A stretch of DNA of 64,000 nt from Arthrobacter pascens. Its GTDB lineage: Bacteria > Actinomycetota > Actinomycetes > Actinomycetales > Micrococcaceae. Made by a program: the position numbers and the translations under genes. Positions 8,837-16,358 of the stretch are shown here, in pieces. Position 1 is the first letter of the stretch. Each line of letters begins with the position of its first letter. The DNA lies in assembly GCF_030815585.1 (NCBI RefSeq), contig NZ_JAUSWY010000001.1:62001-126000 (forward strand). Direction: 5' to 3'. The notes below the pieces were generated by a model, which did not search any database, was not told the DNA's origin, and worked only from the letters and a program-made list of their open reading frames with translations.

Positions 8837-9100
8837 ATGCACGTCGAAGAGTCGGACGAACGGGACAACCAATGGGAACGACACCGAAACACTTTCCGTG
8901 TGTACATTTTTGCGGGGCACGGGGAAGCCCATTCGGTGAGCACCTTCGATATAGCGGATGCAACATTCTCTGAAGCCAGAACTTGGGCGGAGGATAAGGC
9001 AGTCGACCGCATGTACTCCCTTGCACTGGTTTCAACCGACGAACGTGGACGACGAGGACTCGCCTGGCTGATCGGCGGCGACGCCAATGACGTCCCGTAG
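8837..9100 (+). CDS. Small hypothetical protein
   Basis: An 87-residue acidic protein starting at ATG 8837 with AGGA 8 bases upstream. The open frame continues further 5', but that part overlaps the preceding gene and I consider it non-coding. The sequence (FRVYIFAGHGEAHSVSTFDI, then ALVSTDERGRRGLAWLIG) has the alternating pattern of a small alpha/beta domain, without motifs I can name. It follows the lipoprotein on the same strand and may be co-transcribed. Confidence 0.55.
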   Translation: MHVEESDERDNQWERHRNTFRVYIFAGHGEAHSVSTFDIADATFSEARTWAEDKAVDRMYSLALVSTDERGRRGLAWLIGGDANDVP

Positions 9101-9139
9101 AAGGTTGCTCTTGCGGGGGGAAGCAACCCAACCCAACGG

Positions 9140-9637
9140 TCAAGAGGCTGGTTTGTAATCGCGAAGTGCGTGCCCCTCATGAGGGGTGATCAAGAGTCTT
9201 GCCACGGAGTACTTGGTATCTAACACGACTGACGCGGACATGCTTCGGTCAAACATGCCTCGAAGATAGACGATGTGCTCTCCCGCTCCATTGTCTTCGA
9301 CCATGATTGGCTCCCACGTATCGCGCCGTCGCCCCCACACGGGAAGGCGCAAGGGGAAGAGGAGTCCAACCTCAGTCTGAACTTGATGAGTCAGTGCGTA
9401 CACGGTTGCTGGAGCCGTGTTGCTGTAAGTGATTTGCGAATTCTCGGGAGCAAATTCGGTCAGGCCGTCCGTAGATTCAATGCGCCAACGGCCCGTGTCG
9501 CGATTTCCCGTTACTTGCGCCTCGTACTCCTTCATCCGTCTGTCGCCTGATGCGTGCCCGTGGATCTCGCTGTAATCACTTCGTTCCGTGAGGCGCATGA
9601 GCAGTTCTACCATTCGCTGATCAAGTTTTTCGTTCAC
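9140..9637 (-). CDS. Hypothetical protein
   Basis: A 165-residue soluble protein without signal peptide or membrane segment. The central region (RWRIESTDGLTEFAPENSQI, then TYSNTAPATVYAL) and the C-terminal strand run are rich in beta structure and vaguely recall the LolA/LppX-type barrel or the sensors fused to it, but this is a weak impression. It converges on the gene at 8837-9100 with 39 bases between the two stops. No function is assigned. Confidence 0.55.
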   Translation of the reverse strand: MNEKLDQRMVELLMRLTERSDYSEIHGHASGDRRMKEYEAQVTGNRDTGRWRIESTDGLTEFAPENSQITYSNTAPATVYALTHQVQTEVGLLFPLRLPVWGRRRDTWEPIMVEDNGAGEHIVYLRGMFDRSMSASVVLDTKYSVARLLITPHEGHALRDYKPAS

Positions 9638-9842
9638 TCTGATTCCGTCCTTCAGTCATCTGTGAAGCAGGGTTCTGGACTAGAAGAACAATGGCAGATC
9701 TGACGGCGCCCCTGCCGAACCGCCTGCCTTCAGGACAGGTCGCATGCGAGCAAGACCGGTTTTTTCATACCCCGTCCCGTAGAGGGTTCCTAGGGTTCTT
9801 GCGGTGGGAATCGGTCAGTCCTCATTTCCAACAAAGGGAACA

Positions 9843-10250
9843 ATGTCGCGTGCTGTGACCCTCGTCCGCTCGAACGCCCCCAGCGACGTCGCGCAGTACG
9901 CGTACGCCGCGACAACCCCCAACGGCGCGCGCTTTATTTTCCTGGCGGGTTCGTGCCCCCTGAATGAGGACGGAACGACCGCAGGCGTTGGCGACTACGC
10001 AGCACAGGCTGCGAAGGCTGTCGAAAACATGCACCTTGCCCTGGAAGCCGCCGGCGCTTGCATTGAGGACGTGATCTCCACTCGGGTCCTTGTGGCGTCG
10101 ACAGACCGGGCTGATCTAGTGACGGCCTGGGATGTGGTCCGCGCGGCCTTCGGCGACCACGATGTTCCGAGCACGTTGATGGGAGTCACCGTGCTCGGCT
10201 ATGACGGCCAGCTAGTGGAGATCGAAGCAATCGCCGCCGTCATCGATTGA
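9843..10250 (+). CDS. RidA/YjgF-family protein lacking the canonical arginine
   Basis: A 135-residue Rid-family protein. I start at ATG 9843, where AAAGGGAA lies 4-10 bases upstream, not at the earlier in-frame start. The fold is shown by ARFIFLAGSCPLNEDG, the long helix with AAQAAKAVENMHLALEAAG, and the terminal strand LVEIEAIAAV. RidA hydrolyses reactive enamine/imine intermediates released by PLP enzymes and depends on an Arg near the C-terminus (ARSCVEVARLP in E. coli). Aligning the ends, that position falls on Thr in VPSTLMGVTVLG. This copy therefore probably belongs to another Rid subgroup with a different or no deaminase activity. Confidence 0.8.
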   Translation: MSRAVTLVRSNAPSDVAQYAYAATTPNGARFIFLAGSCPLNEDGTTAGVGDYAAQAAKAVENMHLALEAAGACIEDVISTRVLVASTDRADLVTAWDVVRAAFGDHDVPSTLMGVTVLGYDGQLVEIEAIAAVID

Positions 10251-10681
10251 AGCAGCGTTGCCGCCAGGCCGGGTTCGAGGTGACCGACGCCGAACCACGC
10301 CAGGATCCCGGCGGACGGCCGCGCGCGCAGCGATCCCGCGATTTGCCCGGTTAACGTTAACACTGCTGGGCGCTGTCTCGTCCAGCCTGCTCGCCATGGC
10401 AACGCTGCCATCGACAGGGTGGAGTCGATTGCTCCGTGGTTCCGCCGTTCCAACCGCGGGCGCCTATGCACTGCTGCGGAGTAGAGCGGCAGTTACAAGT
10501 GGGTTGTCGCCCATCGCGGCAACGAGCTGGTCAGTGGCGGGACAGCCGCGGTGTGTTCGTGTAGATGAGGCGGCGGTACAAGCGATCGGTAGCCCGATCA
10601 CATGGCGGCGAGGCTGTGCTCATTTGCTCGACTTCTAGCTCGGCGTGGAGAACCAGAGACTCCTCCCCTTGCGCGCTCGCT
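10251..10681. other. Intergenic region without a convincing gene; contains a LacI-type dyad
   Basis: Several frames are open here but none has plausible composition or a ribosome site. At 10350-10361 there is a perfect 12-base palindrome, GTTAACGTTAAC, with the central CG of LacI-family operators; it is not placed before any gene I can recognise. Confidence 0.4.
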
Positions 10682-10744
10682 ATTCAGTGTTGCTATCTAC
10701 CGGTACTCATGGTTACTATGTACCGGTAGGTAGTAACACTGAAT
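10682..10744. promoter_or_regulatory. Long palindromic operator upstream of padR
   Basis: Two 25-base arms (10682-10706 and 10720-10744) are inverted copies with only two mismatches, around a 13-base centre. Each arm contains the smaller palindrome TACCGGTA. The element ends 18 bases before the padR start codon, so it covers the promoter or the 5' leader and is the likely PadR binding site for autoregulation. Confidence 0.75.
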
Positions 10745-10762
10745 AGTTGAAGGGGGGATCCC

Positions 10763-11113
10763 ATGGGCAAGCAGATGACCGAGATGCTCAAGGGCACCCT
10801 CGAGGGCATCGTTCTCGCGATTCTGGCCGTGCGGCCGGCGTACGGCTATGAGATCACGGCCCGGCTGCGCGACCAGGGCTTCTCCGACATCGCCGAGGGC
10901 ACCGTTTATGCCCTGCTGGTCAGAATCGAACAACGCGGCCTCGTCGACGTCGAGAAGGTCCCGTCAGAGAAGGGTCCGCCGCGCAAGGTTTACACGCTGA
11001 ACGCACTGGGCGGCGAGGACCTCGAAGAGTTCTGGAGGACATGGAGTTTCCTCGCAGAACGGATCGAACAGCTCCACCAGAACATCGAAAACTCGCAGGA
11101 AGCAGGAGAGTAA
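10763..11113 (+). CDS. PadR family transcriptional regulator
   Basis: A 116-residue winged-helix repressor. The PadR N-terminal domain is plain: LKGTLEGIVLAILAVRPAYGYEI, then the recognition helix IAEGTVYALLVRIEQRGLV and the wing GPPRKVYTLN. The short C-terminal helix (FLAERIEQLHQNIENSQE) is typical of subfamily 2 PadR dimers. AGGGGGGATC gives a strong ribosome site. It heads an operon with a DUF1048 protein and a two-gene ABC exporter, the common arrangement in which PadR senses a drug and releases its exporter operon. The palindrome immediately upstream is the probable operator. Confidence 0.9.
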   Translation: MGKQMTEMLKGTLEGIVLAILAVRPAYGYEITARLRDQGFSDIAEGTVYALLVRIEQRGLVDVEKVPSEKGPPRKVYTLNALGGEDLEEFWRTWSFLAERIEQLHQNIENSQEAGE

Positions 11114-11115
11114 CC

Positions 11116-11496
11116 ATGGCCGCAAAGTGGATCGAGACCCTCACCGGGTCGCTCGAGCAGAAGAAGCAGTACAAGCAGGACAAGGCCCGCATTGATGGCC
11201 TCCCCGAACCGTACGCAACAGCGGCGAAGGCCATGCACCGGTACTTCATGTACTACGGGGGCATCACCGACGGCGACACGCTCATGACGATGTTCGGCGA
11301 CTTGGCCGACCTGTGGGAGCGGGCCGCCATCGATGGAACGCCGGTGCGCGCGATCGTCGGCGACGACCCTGTGGAGTTCGCCGAGACCTTTGCGCAGGCC
11401 TACTCCGGCAAGCAGTGGATCGACAAGGAGCGGGAGCGCCTCACGAAGGCGATCGACGCCGCCGCCGGCGACAATGGAAAGGGGGCAGGCGCATGA
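11116..11496 (+). CDS. DUF1048 family protein
   Basis: A 126-residue helical protein of the DUF1048 family, which is regularly found between PadR regulators and DrrAB-like exporters in actinobacteria and firmicutes. It starts at ATG 11116, two bases after the padR stop, and its stop overlaps the ATPase gene start (ATGA). Family features are the basic N-terminus KKQYKQDKARI, the LPEPYATAAKAMHRYFMYYGG stretch and the acidic VGDDPVEFAETF. No biochemical role is established; co-translation suggests that it assists the exporter or the regulator. Confidence 0.85.
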   Translation: MAAKWIETLTGSLEQKKQYKQDKARIDGLPEPYATAAKAMHRYFMYYGGITDGDTLMTMFGDLADLWERAAIDGTPVRAIVGDDPVEFAETFAQAYSGKQWIDKERERLTKAIDAAAGDNGKGAGA

Positions 11497-12341
11497 CCAC
11501 CGACCAGGCCCTCGAACCCGCGATCCGGGTGCGGGGCATCGAGAAGTCGTTCAAGGACCTGCACGTGCTGCGGGGCGTCGACTTCGATGTGAAGGCGGGG
11601 AGCATCTTCGCGTTGCTCGGCTCGAACGGGGCGGGCAAGACCACGCTGGTGCGGATCCTGTCGACGCTGCTCAAGGCCGACGCGGGCACCGCCACGGTGC
11701 ACGGCTTCGACGTCGGCGCGAAGCCCGGTGATGTGCGCGAGTCGATCAGCCTGACCGGTCAGTTCGCCGCGGTCGATGAAGTGCTCAGTGGCCGGGAGAA
11801 CCTCGTGCTGATCGCCAAGCTGCGTCACCTGAAGAACCCGGGTGCGATCGCCGACGACCTGCTCGATCGCTTCTCGCTCACCGAAGCAGGGAGCCGCAAG
11901 GCATCGACGTACTCGGGCGGCATGCGCCGCCGACTCGACATCGCGATGAGCCTGATCGGGAACCCGCCGATCATTTTCCTGGACGAACCCACCACCGGAC
12001 TCGACCCCCAGGCGCGCATCGAGGTATGGCAGACCGTCAAGCGACTCGCCGGCCAGGGCACGACGGCGCTGCTCACCACGCAGTACCTCGACGAGGCCGA
12101 GCAGCTCGCCGACCGGATCGCGATTCTGCACAGGGGCACGATCATCCAGAACGGCACCCTCGCCGAACTCAAGCAACTCCTCCCGCCCGCCAAGGTCGAA
12201 TACGTCGAGAAGCAGCCTTCCCTCGAGGACGTCTTCCTCGCCCTCGTGGGTGACGCCGGCGAGACAGACGCCGGCGAGACCGACACCGCCGCCGACCGCC
12301 GCATAGACGGCACGGTCCCGGCAGGAAAGGAACCCCGATGA
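11493..12341 (+). CDS. ABC exporter ATP-binding subunit, DrrA-type
   Basis: A 282-residue ATPase. Walker A is GSNGAGKTT, the signature YSGGMRRRLDIA, Walker B IIFLDEPTTGLDP, and the H-loop region falls in LLTTQYLDEAEQLADR. The LxTTQYLDEAE wording and the C-terminal LEDVFLAL segment are characteristic of the daunorubicin-resistance (DrrA) class that powers drug or lipid efflux. The start at 11493 overlaps the previous stop by four bases, and its own stop overlaps the permease start in the same way, so the three are translationally coupled. The acidic, repetitive tail (DAGETDAGETD) is unusual and perhaps just a linker. Confidence 0.93.
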   Translation: MTTDQALEPAIRVRGIEKSFKDLHVLRGVDFDVKAGSIFALLGSNGAGKTTLVRILSTLLKADAGTATVHGFDVGAKPGDVRESISLTGQFAAVDEVLSGRENLVLIAKLRHLKNPGAIADDLLDRFSLTEAGSRKASTYSGGMRRRLDIAMSLIGNPPIIFLDEPTTGLDPQARIEVWQTVKRLAGQGTTALLTTQYLDEAEQLADRIAILHRGTIIQNGTLAELKQLLPPAKVEYVEKQPSLEDVFLALVGDAGETDAGETDTAADRRIDGTVPAGKEPR

Positions 12342-13102
12342 CCACCCACGTCCTCGGCGACACCGGCGTCCTCACCGGCCGCTCGCTGCGCCACATCCTC
12401 CGCAGCCCAGACACGATCATCACCACCGCGGTCACCCCGATCGCGATCATGCTGCTGTTCGTGTACGTGTTCGGAGGTGCGATCAACACAGGATCCGACG
12501 AGTCGTACGTCAACTACATGCTCCCCGGCATCCTGCTCATCACCATCGCGTCCGGCATTGCGTACACCGCGTACCGGCTGTTCCTGGACTTGCAGGGCGG
12601 CATCTTCGACCGCTTTCAGTCCATGCCGATCGCGAGGTCGAGCGTGCTCTGGGCCCACGTGCTCACCTCGCTGGCCGCGAACCTGGTCTCGGTCGCGATC
12701 GTCATCGGCGTCGCGCTGATCATGGGGTTCCGCACCGGAGCTTCCGTGGCCGCCTGGCTCGCGGTCGCCGGCGTCCTGGTCCTGTTCACCCTCGCCCTGA
12801 CCTGGCTCGCCGTGATCGCCGGACTCTCGGCGAAGACCGTCGACGGGGCGAGCGCGTTCGCCTACCCGCTGATCTTCCTGCCGTTCATCAGCTCAGCATT
12901 CGCGCCCACCGACTCGATGCCCGGCCCGGTCGCGTGGTTCGCCGAGAACCAGCCCGTGACCTCCATCGTGAACACCGTCCGGGCCCTGTTCGCCCAGGAA
13001 CCCGTGGGCGGTGACATCTGGATCGCCCTCGCCTGGCTCGTCGGCTTACTCGTCGTCGGCTACTCCTTCGCGATCGCCATCTACCGTCGAAAGATCAGCT
13101 GA
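12338..13102 (+). CDS. ABC-2 type transporter permease, DrrB-type
   Basis: A 254-residue membrane protein with six predicted helices, for example TAVTPIAIMLLFVYVFGGAI and, near the C-terminus, IALAWLVGLLVVGYSFAIAI. The ABC-2 family signature region around NYMLPGILLITIASGIAYTA and FDRFQSMPIARSSVLWAHVL, the coupling-helix segment, matches DrrB. It pairs with the ATPase encoded just upstream to export a hydrophobic compound, under PadR control. The substrate is not indicated by neighbours. Confidence 0.92.
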   Translation: MTTHVLGDTGVLTGRSLRHILRSPDTIITTAVTPIAIMLLFVYVFGGAINTGSDESYVNYMLPGILLITIASGIAYTAYRLFLDLQGGIFDRFQSMPIARSSVLWAHVLTSLAANLVSVAIVIGVALIMGFRTGASVAAWLAVAGVLVLFTLALTWLAVIAGLSAKTVDGASAFAYPLIFLPFISSAFAPTDSMPGPVAWFAENQPVTSIVNTVRALFAQEPVGGDIWIALAWLVGLLVVGYSFAIAIYRRKIS

Positions 13103-13273
13103 GGCCGAGCGCTGCTCGCGGACGCACGCGCCGCGCGGCGTATGCCGCCCGTTTGCCCCACGGGGATGCGGACGGCATTCGTCATGACACCCTTGTTCGA
13201 GTGGACGAACGCCGGCCCGCTCCGATCTGCGCCTAAGGATGCGTCCGGCAACGTGGCATGCCATACTCAGCCC

Positions 13274-13579
13274 GTGACGACGTCGTATTCATTCCTGGCC
13301 AGGCTGTGGCAGTATCCGGACCAGTCCGGCTGGCATTTCGTCACTCTGCCGGTGGACGTTTCCGAGGACATCCGGGAGGAAACCGCCGCGTTTCGGAAGG
13401 GGTTCGGATCGGTGAAAGTGACGGCGGAGGTCTCCGGCCAGTCCTGGCAGACGTCCATCTTTCCTGACAGTAGGAGCGGTTCGTACCTTCTGCCGGTCAA
13501 GAAGGCCATCAGGACTGCGGCGCGCATCAGCACAGGGGACGAAGTGGCCGTGCAGCTCGACATTCAGCGCGGGGATTAG
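13274..13579 (+). CDS. DUF1905 family protein
   Basis: A 101-residue protein of the DUF1905 family, a small beta-barrel sometimes fused to YdeI-type domains. GTG 13274 is chosen because the conserved domain begins at SYSFLARLWQYPDQSGWHF; the frame is open further upstream but that part has no family match. Other family landmarks are FRKGFGSVKV, TSIFPDSRSGSYLLPVKKA and the final GDEVAVQLD. The role is unknown. It converges with metZ, and the palindromic repeat lies between the two stops. Confidence 0.75.
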   Translation: MTTSYSFLARLWQYPDQSGWHFVTLPVDVSEDIREETAAFRKGFGSVKVTAEVSGQSWQTSIFPDSRSGSYLLPVKKAIRTAARISTGDEVAVQLDIQRGD

Positions 13580-13589
13580 GCATGTAGCC

Positions 13590-13656
13590 GGGCGCGAACG
13601 GGCAGATAATGCCCAAAAAACGCATGAAACGGGGCATTATCTGCCAGTTCGCGCCC
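13590..13656. repeat. Dispersed palindromic repeat, copy 2 (possible bidirectional terminator)
   Basis: Arms 13590-13614 and 13632-13656 are inverted copies over 25 bases with one mismatch, around a 17-base loop starting AAAAAACGC. The arms carry the same GCGCGAAC, GGCAGATAATG core as the element at 4296-4358. Lying between two convergent stop codons, the hairpin could end transcription from both sides. Confidence 0.85.
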
Positions 13657-13670
13657 ACTGTTCGCGCCGG

Positions 13671-14879
13671 TCAGATCTGCTTGAGCGCCTGCTCCAGGTC
13701 CCCGATCAAGTCGTCCGCGTCCTCAAGGCCCACGGACAGCCGGACGACGCCGTCGCTCAGGCCGATAGCCGCGCGGCCCTCAGGTCCCATGGCGCGGTGG
13801 GTGGTGGTGGCCGGGTGGGTGATGAGGGACTTGGCATCGCCCAGGTTGTTGGAGATGTCGATGATCCGCAACGCATCCAGCAGTGCAAAGGCGGCATCCT
13901 TGCCCGAGCGGCCGCCCGCCGTCGCCAGCTCGAAGGTGAGCACGGTGCCGCCGGCCTTCATCTGCTTCGCCGCGAGCTCGTACTGCGGGTGGGACGCCAG
14001 CAGCGGGTACTTGACCCAGCTGACCGCCGGCTGCTGTTCGAGCCACTCGGCGAGCCGCAGCGCGGACGCGGAGGAATGGTTGACGCGCAGGGCCATGGTT
14101 TCCAGGCCCTTGGTCAACACCCAGGCGTTGAACGCGGAGAGTGACGGACCCGTGTGGCGCATCAGCTGCTTGACCGGGCCGTCGATGAATTCCTTCGTGC
14201 CCATGATCGCTCCGCCCAGGACACGGCCCTGGCCATCGATGTGCTTGGTGCCCGAGTACACAATGACGTCCGCGCCCAGCTGGCCGCAGCGCTGCAGCAG
14301 CGGAGTGGCAAAGACATTGTCGACGACGACAGTCGCCCCGGCCGCGTGAGCCAGTTCGCTCACCGCGGCGATGTCCACGATTTCCTGCATGGGGTTGGAC
14401 GGCGATTCAAAGAACACTGCGGTGGTGGGTTCCGCCAAAGCGGAACGCCACTGCTCAAGGTCCGGTCCGTCCACAAAGACTGTTTCTACGCCCCAGCGCG
14501 GCAGGATCTCGTTCAGGATCACAAAGCAGGAGCCGAACAGCGAGCGGGCGGCCACCACCCGGTCGCCGGCTGCCAGCAGGGCACCCAAGGCGGTGAAGAC
14601 GGCGGACATTCCGGACGCCGTGGCAAAGCACGCCTCGGTTCCTTCCAGGAGCCGGAGCCGTTCCTGGAACGTGGCCACGGAGGGGTTGCCGTAGCGGCTG
14701 TAGACAAACCGTTCGTCCTCGCCGGTGAAGGCCCGCTCCGCAGCGGCAGCTGATTCGTAGACAAACCCCGAGTTCAGGAAGACCGGTTCGGTGGTTTCCT
14801 GGAAGTTGGTGCGGTCCAGCCCGCCGCGGACTGCCTGGGTTTCAGGGCTCCAGCCGGCAGCATCTTCGTTGAAGGTCAC
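13671..14879 (-). CDS. metZ: O-succinylhomoserine sulfhydrylase
   Basis: A 402-residue PLP enzyme of the Cys/Met metabolism family. MetZ converts O-succinylhomoserine and sulfide to homocysteine, feeding methionine synthesis. The PLP lysine is Lys212 in YSGTKHIDGQGR; other marks are YSRYGNPS, ATASGMSAVF and FFESPSNPM. The GTG start follows the stop of the rhodanese gene with no gap (TAAGTG), so translation is coupled. The operon is headed by a SAM riboswitch, which supports a methionine-pathway role over cystathionine synthase or lyase, the other members with similar sequence. Confidence 0.92.
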   Translation of the reverse strand: MTFNEDAAGWSPETQAVRGGLDRTNFQETTEPVFLNSGFVYESAAAAERAFTGEDERFVYSRYGNPSVATFQERLRLLEGTEACFATASGMSAVFTALGALLAAGDRVVAARSLFGSCFVILNEILPRWGVETVFVDGPDLEQWRSALAEPTTAVFFESPSNPMQEIVDIAAVSELAHAAGATVVVDNVFATPLLQRCGQLGADVIVYSGTKHIDGQGRVLGGAIMGTKEFIDGPVKQLMRHTGPSLSAFNAWVLTKGLETMALRVNHSSASALRLAEWLEQQPAVSWVKYPLLASHPQYELAAKQMKAGGTVLTFELATAGGRSGKDAAFALLDALRIIDISNNLGDAKSLITHPATTTHRAMGPEGRAAIGLSDGVVRLSVGLEDADDLIGDLEQALKQI

Positions 14880-15290
14880 TTAGTTCTTTCCCAGATTCGT
14901 AGGCAGGCCGCGGTTCTTCCAGCCGTTCACGGTGCGCTCGCCGTACCGGTCCGGCTCGCCTTCAAAGCCCTCCAGGACGTTGTAGGACGTGAAACCCGCC
15001 TGGGTCGCGGCGATGGCGGCCGAGATGGAGCGCTGGCCTGAGCGGCACAGGAAGACCAGTTCGGCGCCTGAGTCCTCCGGTGCCTGCTGCGTCAGGTCGC
15101 GGATGAAATCGGGGTTGGGGATGCCGCCGGGAAACGTCCACTGGATGAAGAGGGGATCGTTGTCCGTTGCTTTGGTGTCCGGGATGCCGATGTGCGCCCA
15201 TTCGCCTTCGGTGCGGACGTCCACCAGGATGGCGCCCTGCTCCAGCTTGGCCCAGGCTTCCTGCGGGGTGAGGTCTCCGGCGTAGCTCAT
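14880..15290 (-). CDS. Rhodanese-like domain protein
   Basis: A 136-residue single rhodanese domain. The active-site loop FLCRSGQRS contains the catalytic Cys that carries persulfide sulfur. The N-terminal LVDVRTEGEWAHIGIPDT and the conserved GF.SYNVLEGFEG region are typical. In this position, between a DUF1737 gene (4-base overlap) and metZ (zero spacing), it probably supplies or handles the reduced sulfur used by the O-succinylhomoserine sulfhydrylase. That pairing of metZ with a rhodanese is recurrent in bacteria, but the chemical link here is inference. Confidence 0.9.
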   Translation of the reverse strand: MSYAGDLTPQEAWAKLEQGAILVDVRTEGEWAHIGIPDTKATDNDPLFIQWTFPGGIPNPDFIRDLTQQAPEDSGAELVFLCRSGQRSISAAIAATQAGFTSYNVLEGFEGEPDRYGERTVNGWKNRGLPTNLGKN

Positions 15291-15544
15291 GCGTGGCCCT
15301 CGCCGTCAAAATCGAGGTCTTCAACGGCCGTGGCGACGGCGGCATCCGCAGTGGCGATCGCTGCCGGGAGGATCAGGGCCTGCGCCACGATCACGCTGCT
15401 GCCGTTGAACGTTGCCGCCGGGCTGCCGTGCAGCACGTAGCCTTCGGCCAGGGCGGTGGATATGCGTTCACAGAACGAGCGGTCATCCGGCCCTGTGACC
15501 AGTCGGTAGGACAGTTTTTCTTCGGGGCCAGGTGCTTCGGACAC
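15287..15544 (-). CDS. DUF1737 family protein
   Basis: An 85-residue protein of the DUF1737 family. The N-terminal half, SYRLVTGPDDRSFCERISTA followed by LAEGYVLHGSPAATFNG, is the conserved module; the C-terminal half is Ala-rich and variable. It starts at GTG 15544 with AGAAGGAGA (15551-15559) as ribosome site, six or so bases upstream, directly after the SAM riboswitch aptamer. It is the first gene of the operon with the rhodanese and metZ genes. The function is unknown. Confidence 0.8.
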   Translation of the reverse strand: MSEAPGPEEKLSYRLVTGPDDRSFCERISTALAEGYVLHGSPAATFNGSSVIVAQALILPAAIATADAAVATAVEDLDFDGEGHA

Positions 15545-15559
15545 TACGGCTCTCCTTCT

Positions 15560-15677
15560 CTCACGCTTGCAGCTCGAATGGGTCGATATGCCGAGTATTC
15601 ACCTGAGGCACCCCGCCGCGAAATGGAGGGTTGCCGAACGGCCAGTCAGGGCTTGGCGCCAGTTCTCATTACTCCCC
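15560..15677 (-). ncRNA. S-adenosylmethionine riboswitch, SAM-I/SAM-IV clan, closest to SAM-IV
   Basis: The leader of the DUF1737-rhodanese-metZ operon carries the SAM-IV consensus in order: P1 strand GAGTA (near 15675), CGCCAAGCC, CTGGCC, CGGCAACCCTCC, GCGGCGGGGTGCC, AGGTGA and the closing P1 strand TACTC near 15594. It is followed by GCTGCAAGCGTGAG, resembling the 3' pseudoknot part of SAM-IV. The aptamer ends next to the ribosome site AGAAGGAGA, so SAM binding probably blocks translation initiation. Such switches turn methionine genes down when SAM is plentiful. The class call is by memory of the consensus. Confidence 0.87.
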
Positions 15678-15788
15678 AAAAACGTAACACTTGGCCTACC
15701 GAGCCGCACTGCCGCCGTCGTCATGTTCCGTAACCAACGCATTCTGTTGGATGGCGACAACCGGATGGACCCGGTGGGACCATGGGGC

Positions 15789-16295
15789 ATGGGGAAACTT
15801 TGGTGGAGGGCATCACCGTCGGGTTGCGTAGGTGCCGGGGCCGCCGCCGTAGTTGCGGCCACACTGCTCCTGGCGGTCTGCGGCTGTGGCAGGGACATCT
15901 TTGCCCCGCCGCCGTGTATGCCGCCTGAGTATTCCGTCTCGCCTTCCGCCGCGAAGCCGGGCGAGAAAGTCACGGTCAGTGCTCCGGACACGACCTGCGA
16001 CGCGCGCTACGGCCCGGCCGCCCGGGTTCTAGTGACGGTCACCGACGCCGCCGGGGTGAGCGTTTTGGAGGAGCTCGCTCCCATGACCGACGACGGCGCC
16101 TTCACCTTCGTGTTTACCGTTCCGCAGTCCGCGGCTGCTGGTGAGGGCGGCGTTAGCGCTGTTCCGTACGGCGTGGACTGGTGCGATGACACCGGTGTCA
16201 ACAACCGGGCCGCCCCCGGCGGCCTTGGCCTGGACCGCGTGTCCTGCGCCCTCCGGCTGGTTCCGCTCACAGTCCTGGCCGGGCCGGGGACGTGA
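15789..16295 (+). CDS. Putative lipoprotein of unknown function
   Basis: About 168 residues if it starts at ATG 15789 (ATG 15765 and 15723 are alternatives in frame; none has a strong ribosome site). The N-terminus has a hydrophobic stretch AGAAAVVAATLLLAV followed by CGCGRD, where VCGC can serve as a lipobox, so I expect a membrane-anchored exported protein. The mature part (PPEYSVSPSAAKPGEKVTVS, then VLVTVTDAAGVSVLEE) is an Ig-like or bacterial beta-sandwich sequence with several Cys. It diverges from the riboswitch operon. No specific function can be given. Confidence 0.55.
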   Translation: MGKLWWRASPSGCVGAGAAAVVAATLLLAVCGCGRDIFAPPPCMPPEYSVSPSAAKPGEKVTVSAPDTTCDARYGPAARVLVTVTDAAGVSVLEELAPMTDDGAFTFVFTVPQSAAAGEGGVSAVPYGVDWCDDTGVNNRAAPGGLGLDRVSCALRLVPLTVLAGPGT

Positions 16296-16297
16296 TT

Positions 16298-16341
16298 GTC
16301 AACTAATATTGACGGCCGGGACGTCGTCAACTAATGTTGAC
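16298..16341. promoter_or_regulatory. Two tandem palindromes, likely operators of the small HTH gene
   Basis: GTCAACTAATATTGAC (16298-16313) and GTCAACTAATGTTGAC (16326-16341) are both GTCAA-N6-TTGAC dyads, 28 bases apart from start to start. The second ends 17 bases before the preferred start codon at 16359. Two nearly identical sites with this placement argue for binding of the downstream HTH protein to its own promoter. Confidence 0.75.
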
Positions 16342-16358
16342 GCATGGAGGTGGATCGA

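Noticed and set aside
10258..10638. 126-codon open frame after the RidA gene
   Set aside because: Arg/Ala/Pro-rich composition without familiar motifs or a ribosome site; treated as non-coding.
15567..15788. Upstream extension of the lipoprotein gene at 15789
   Set aside because: The in-frame extension overlaps the riboswitch on the other strand, has no ribosome site and would put a hydrophilic segment before the signal sequence.
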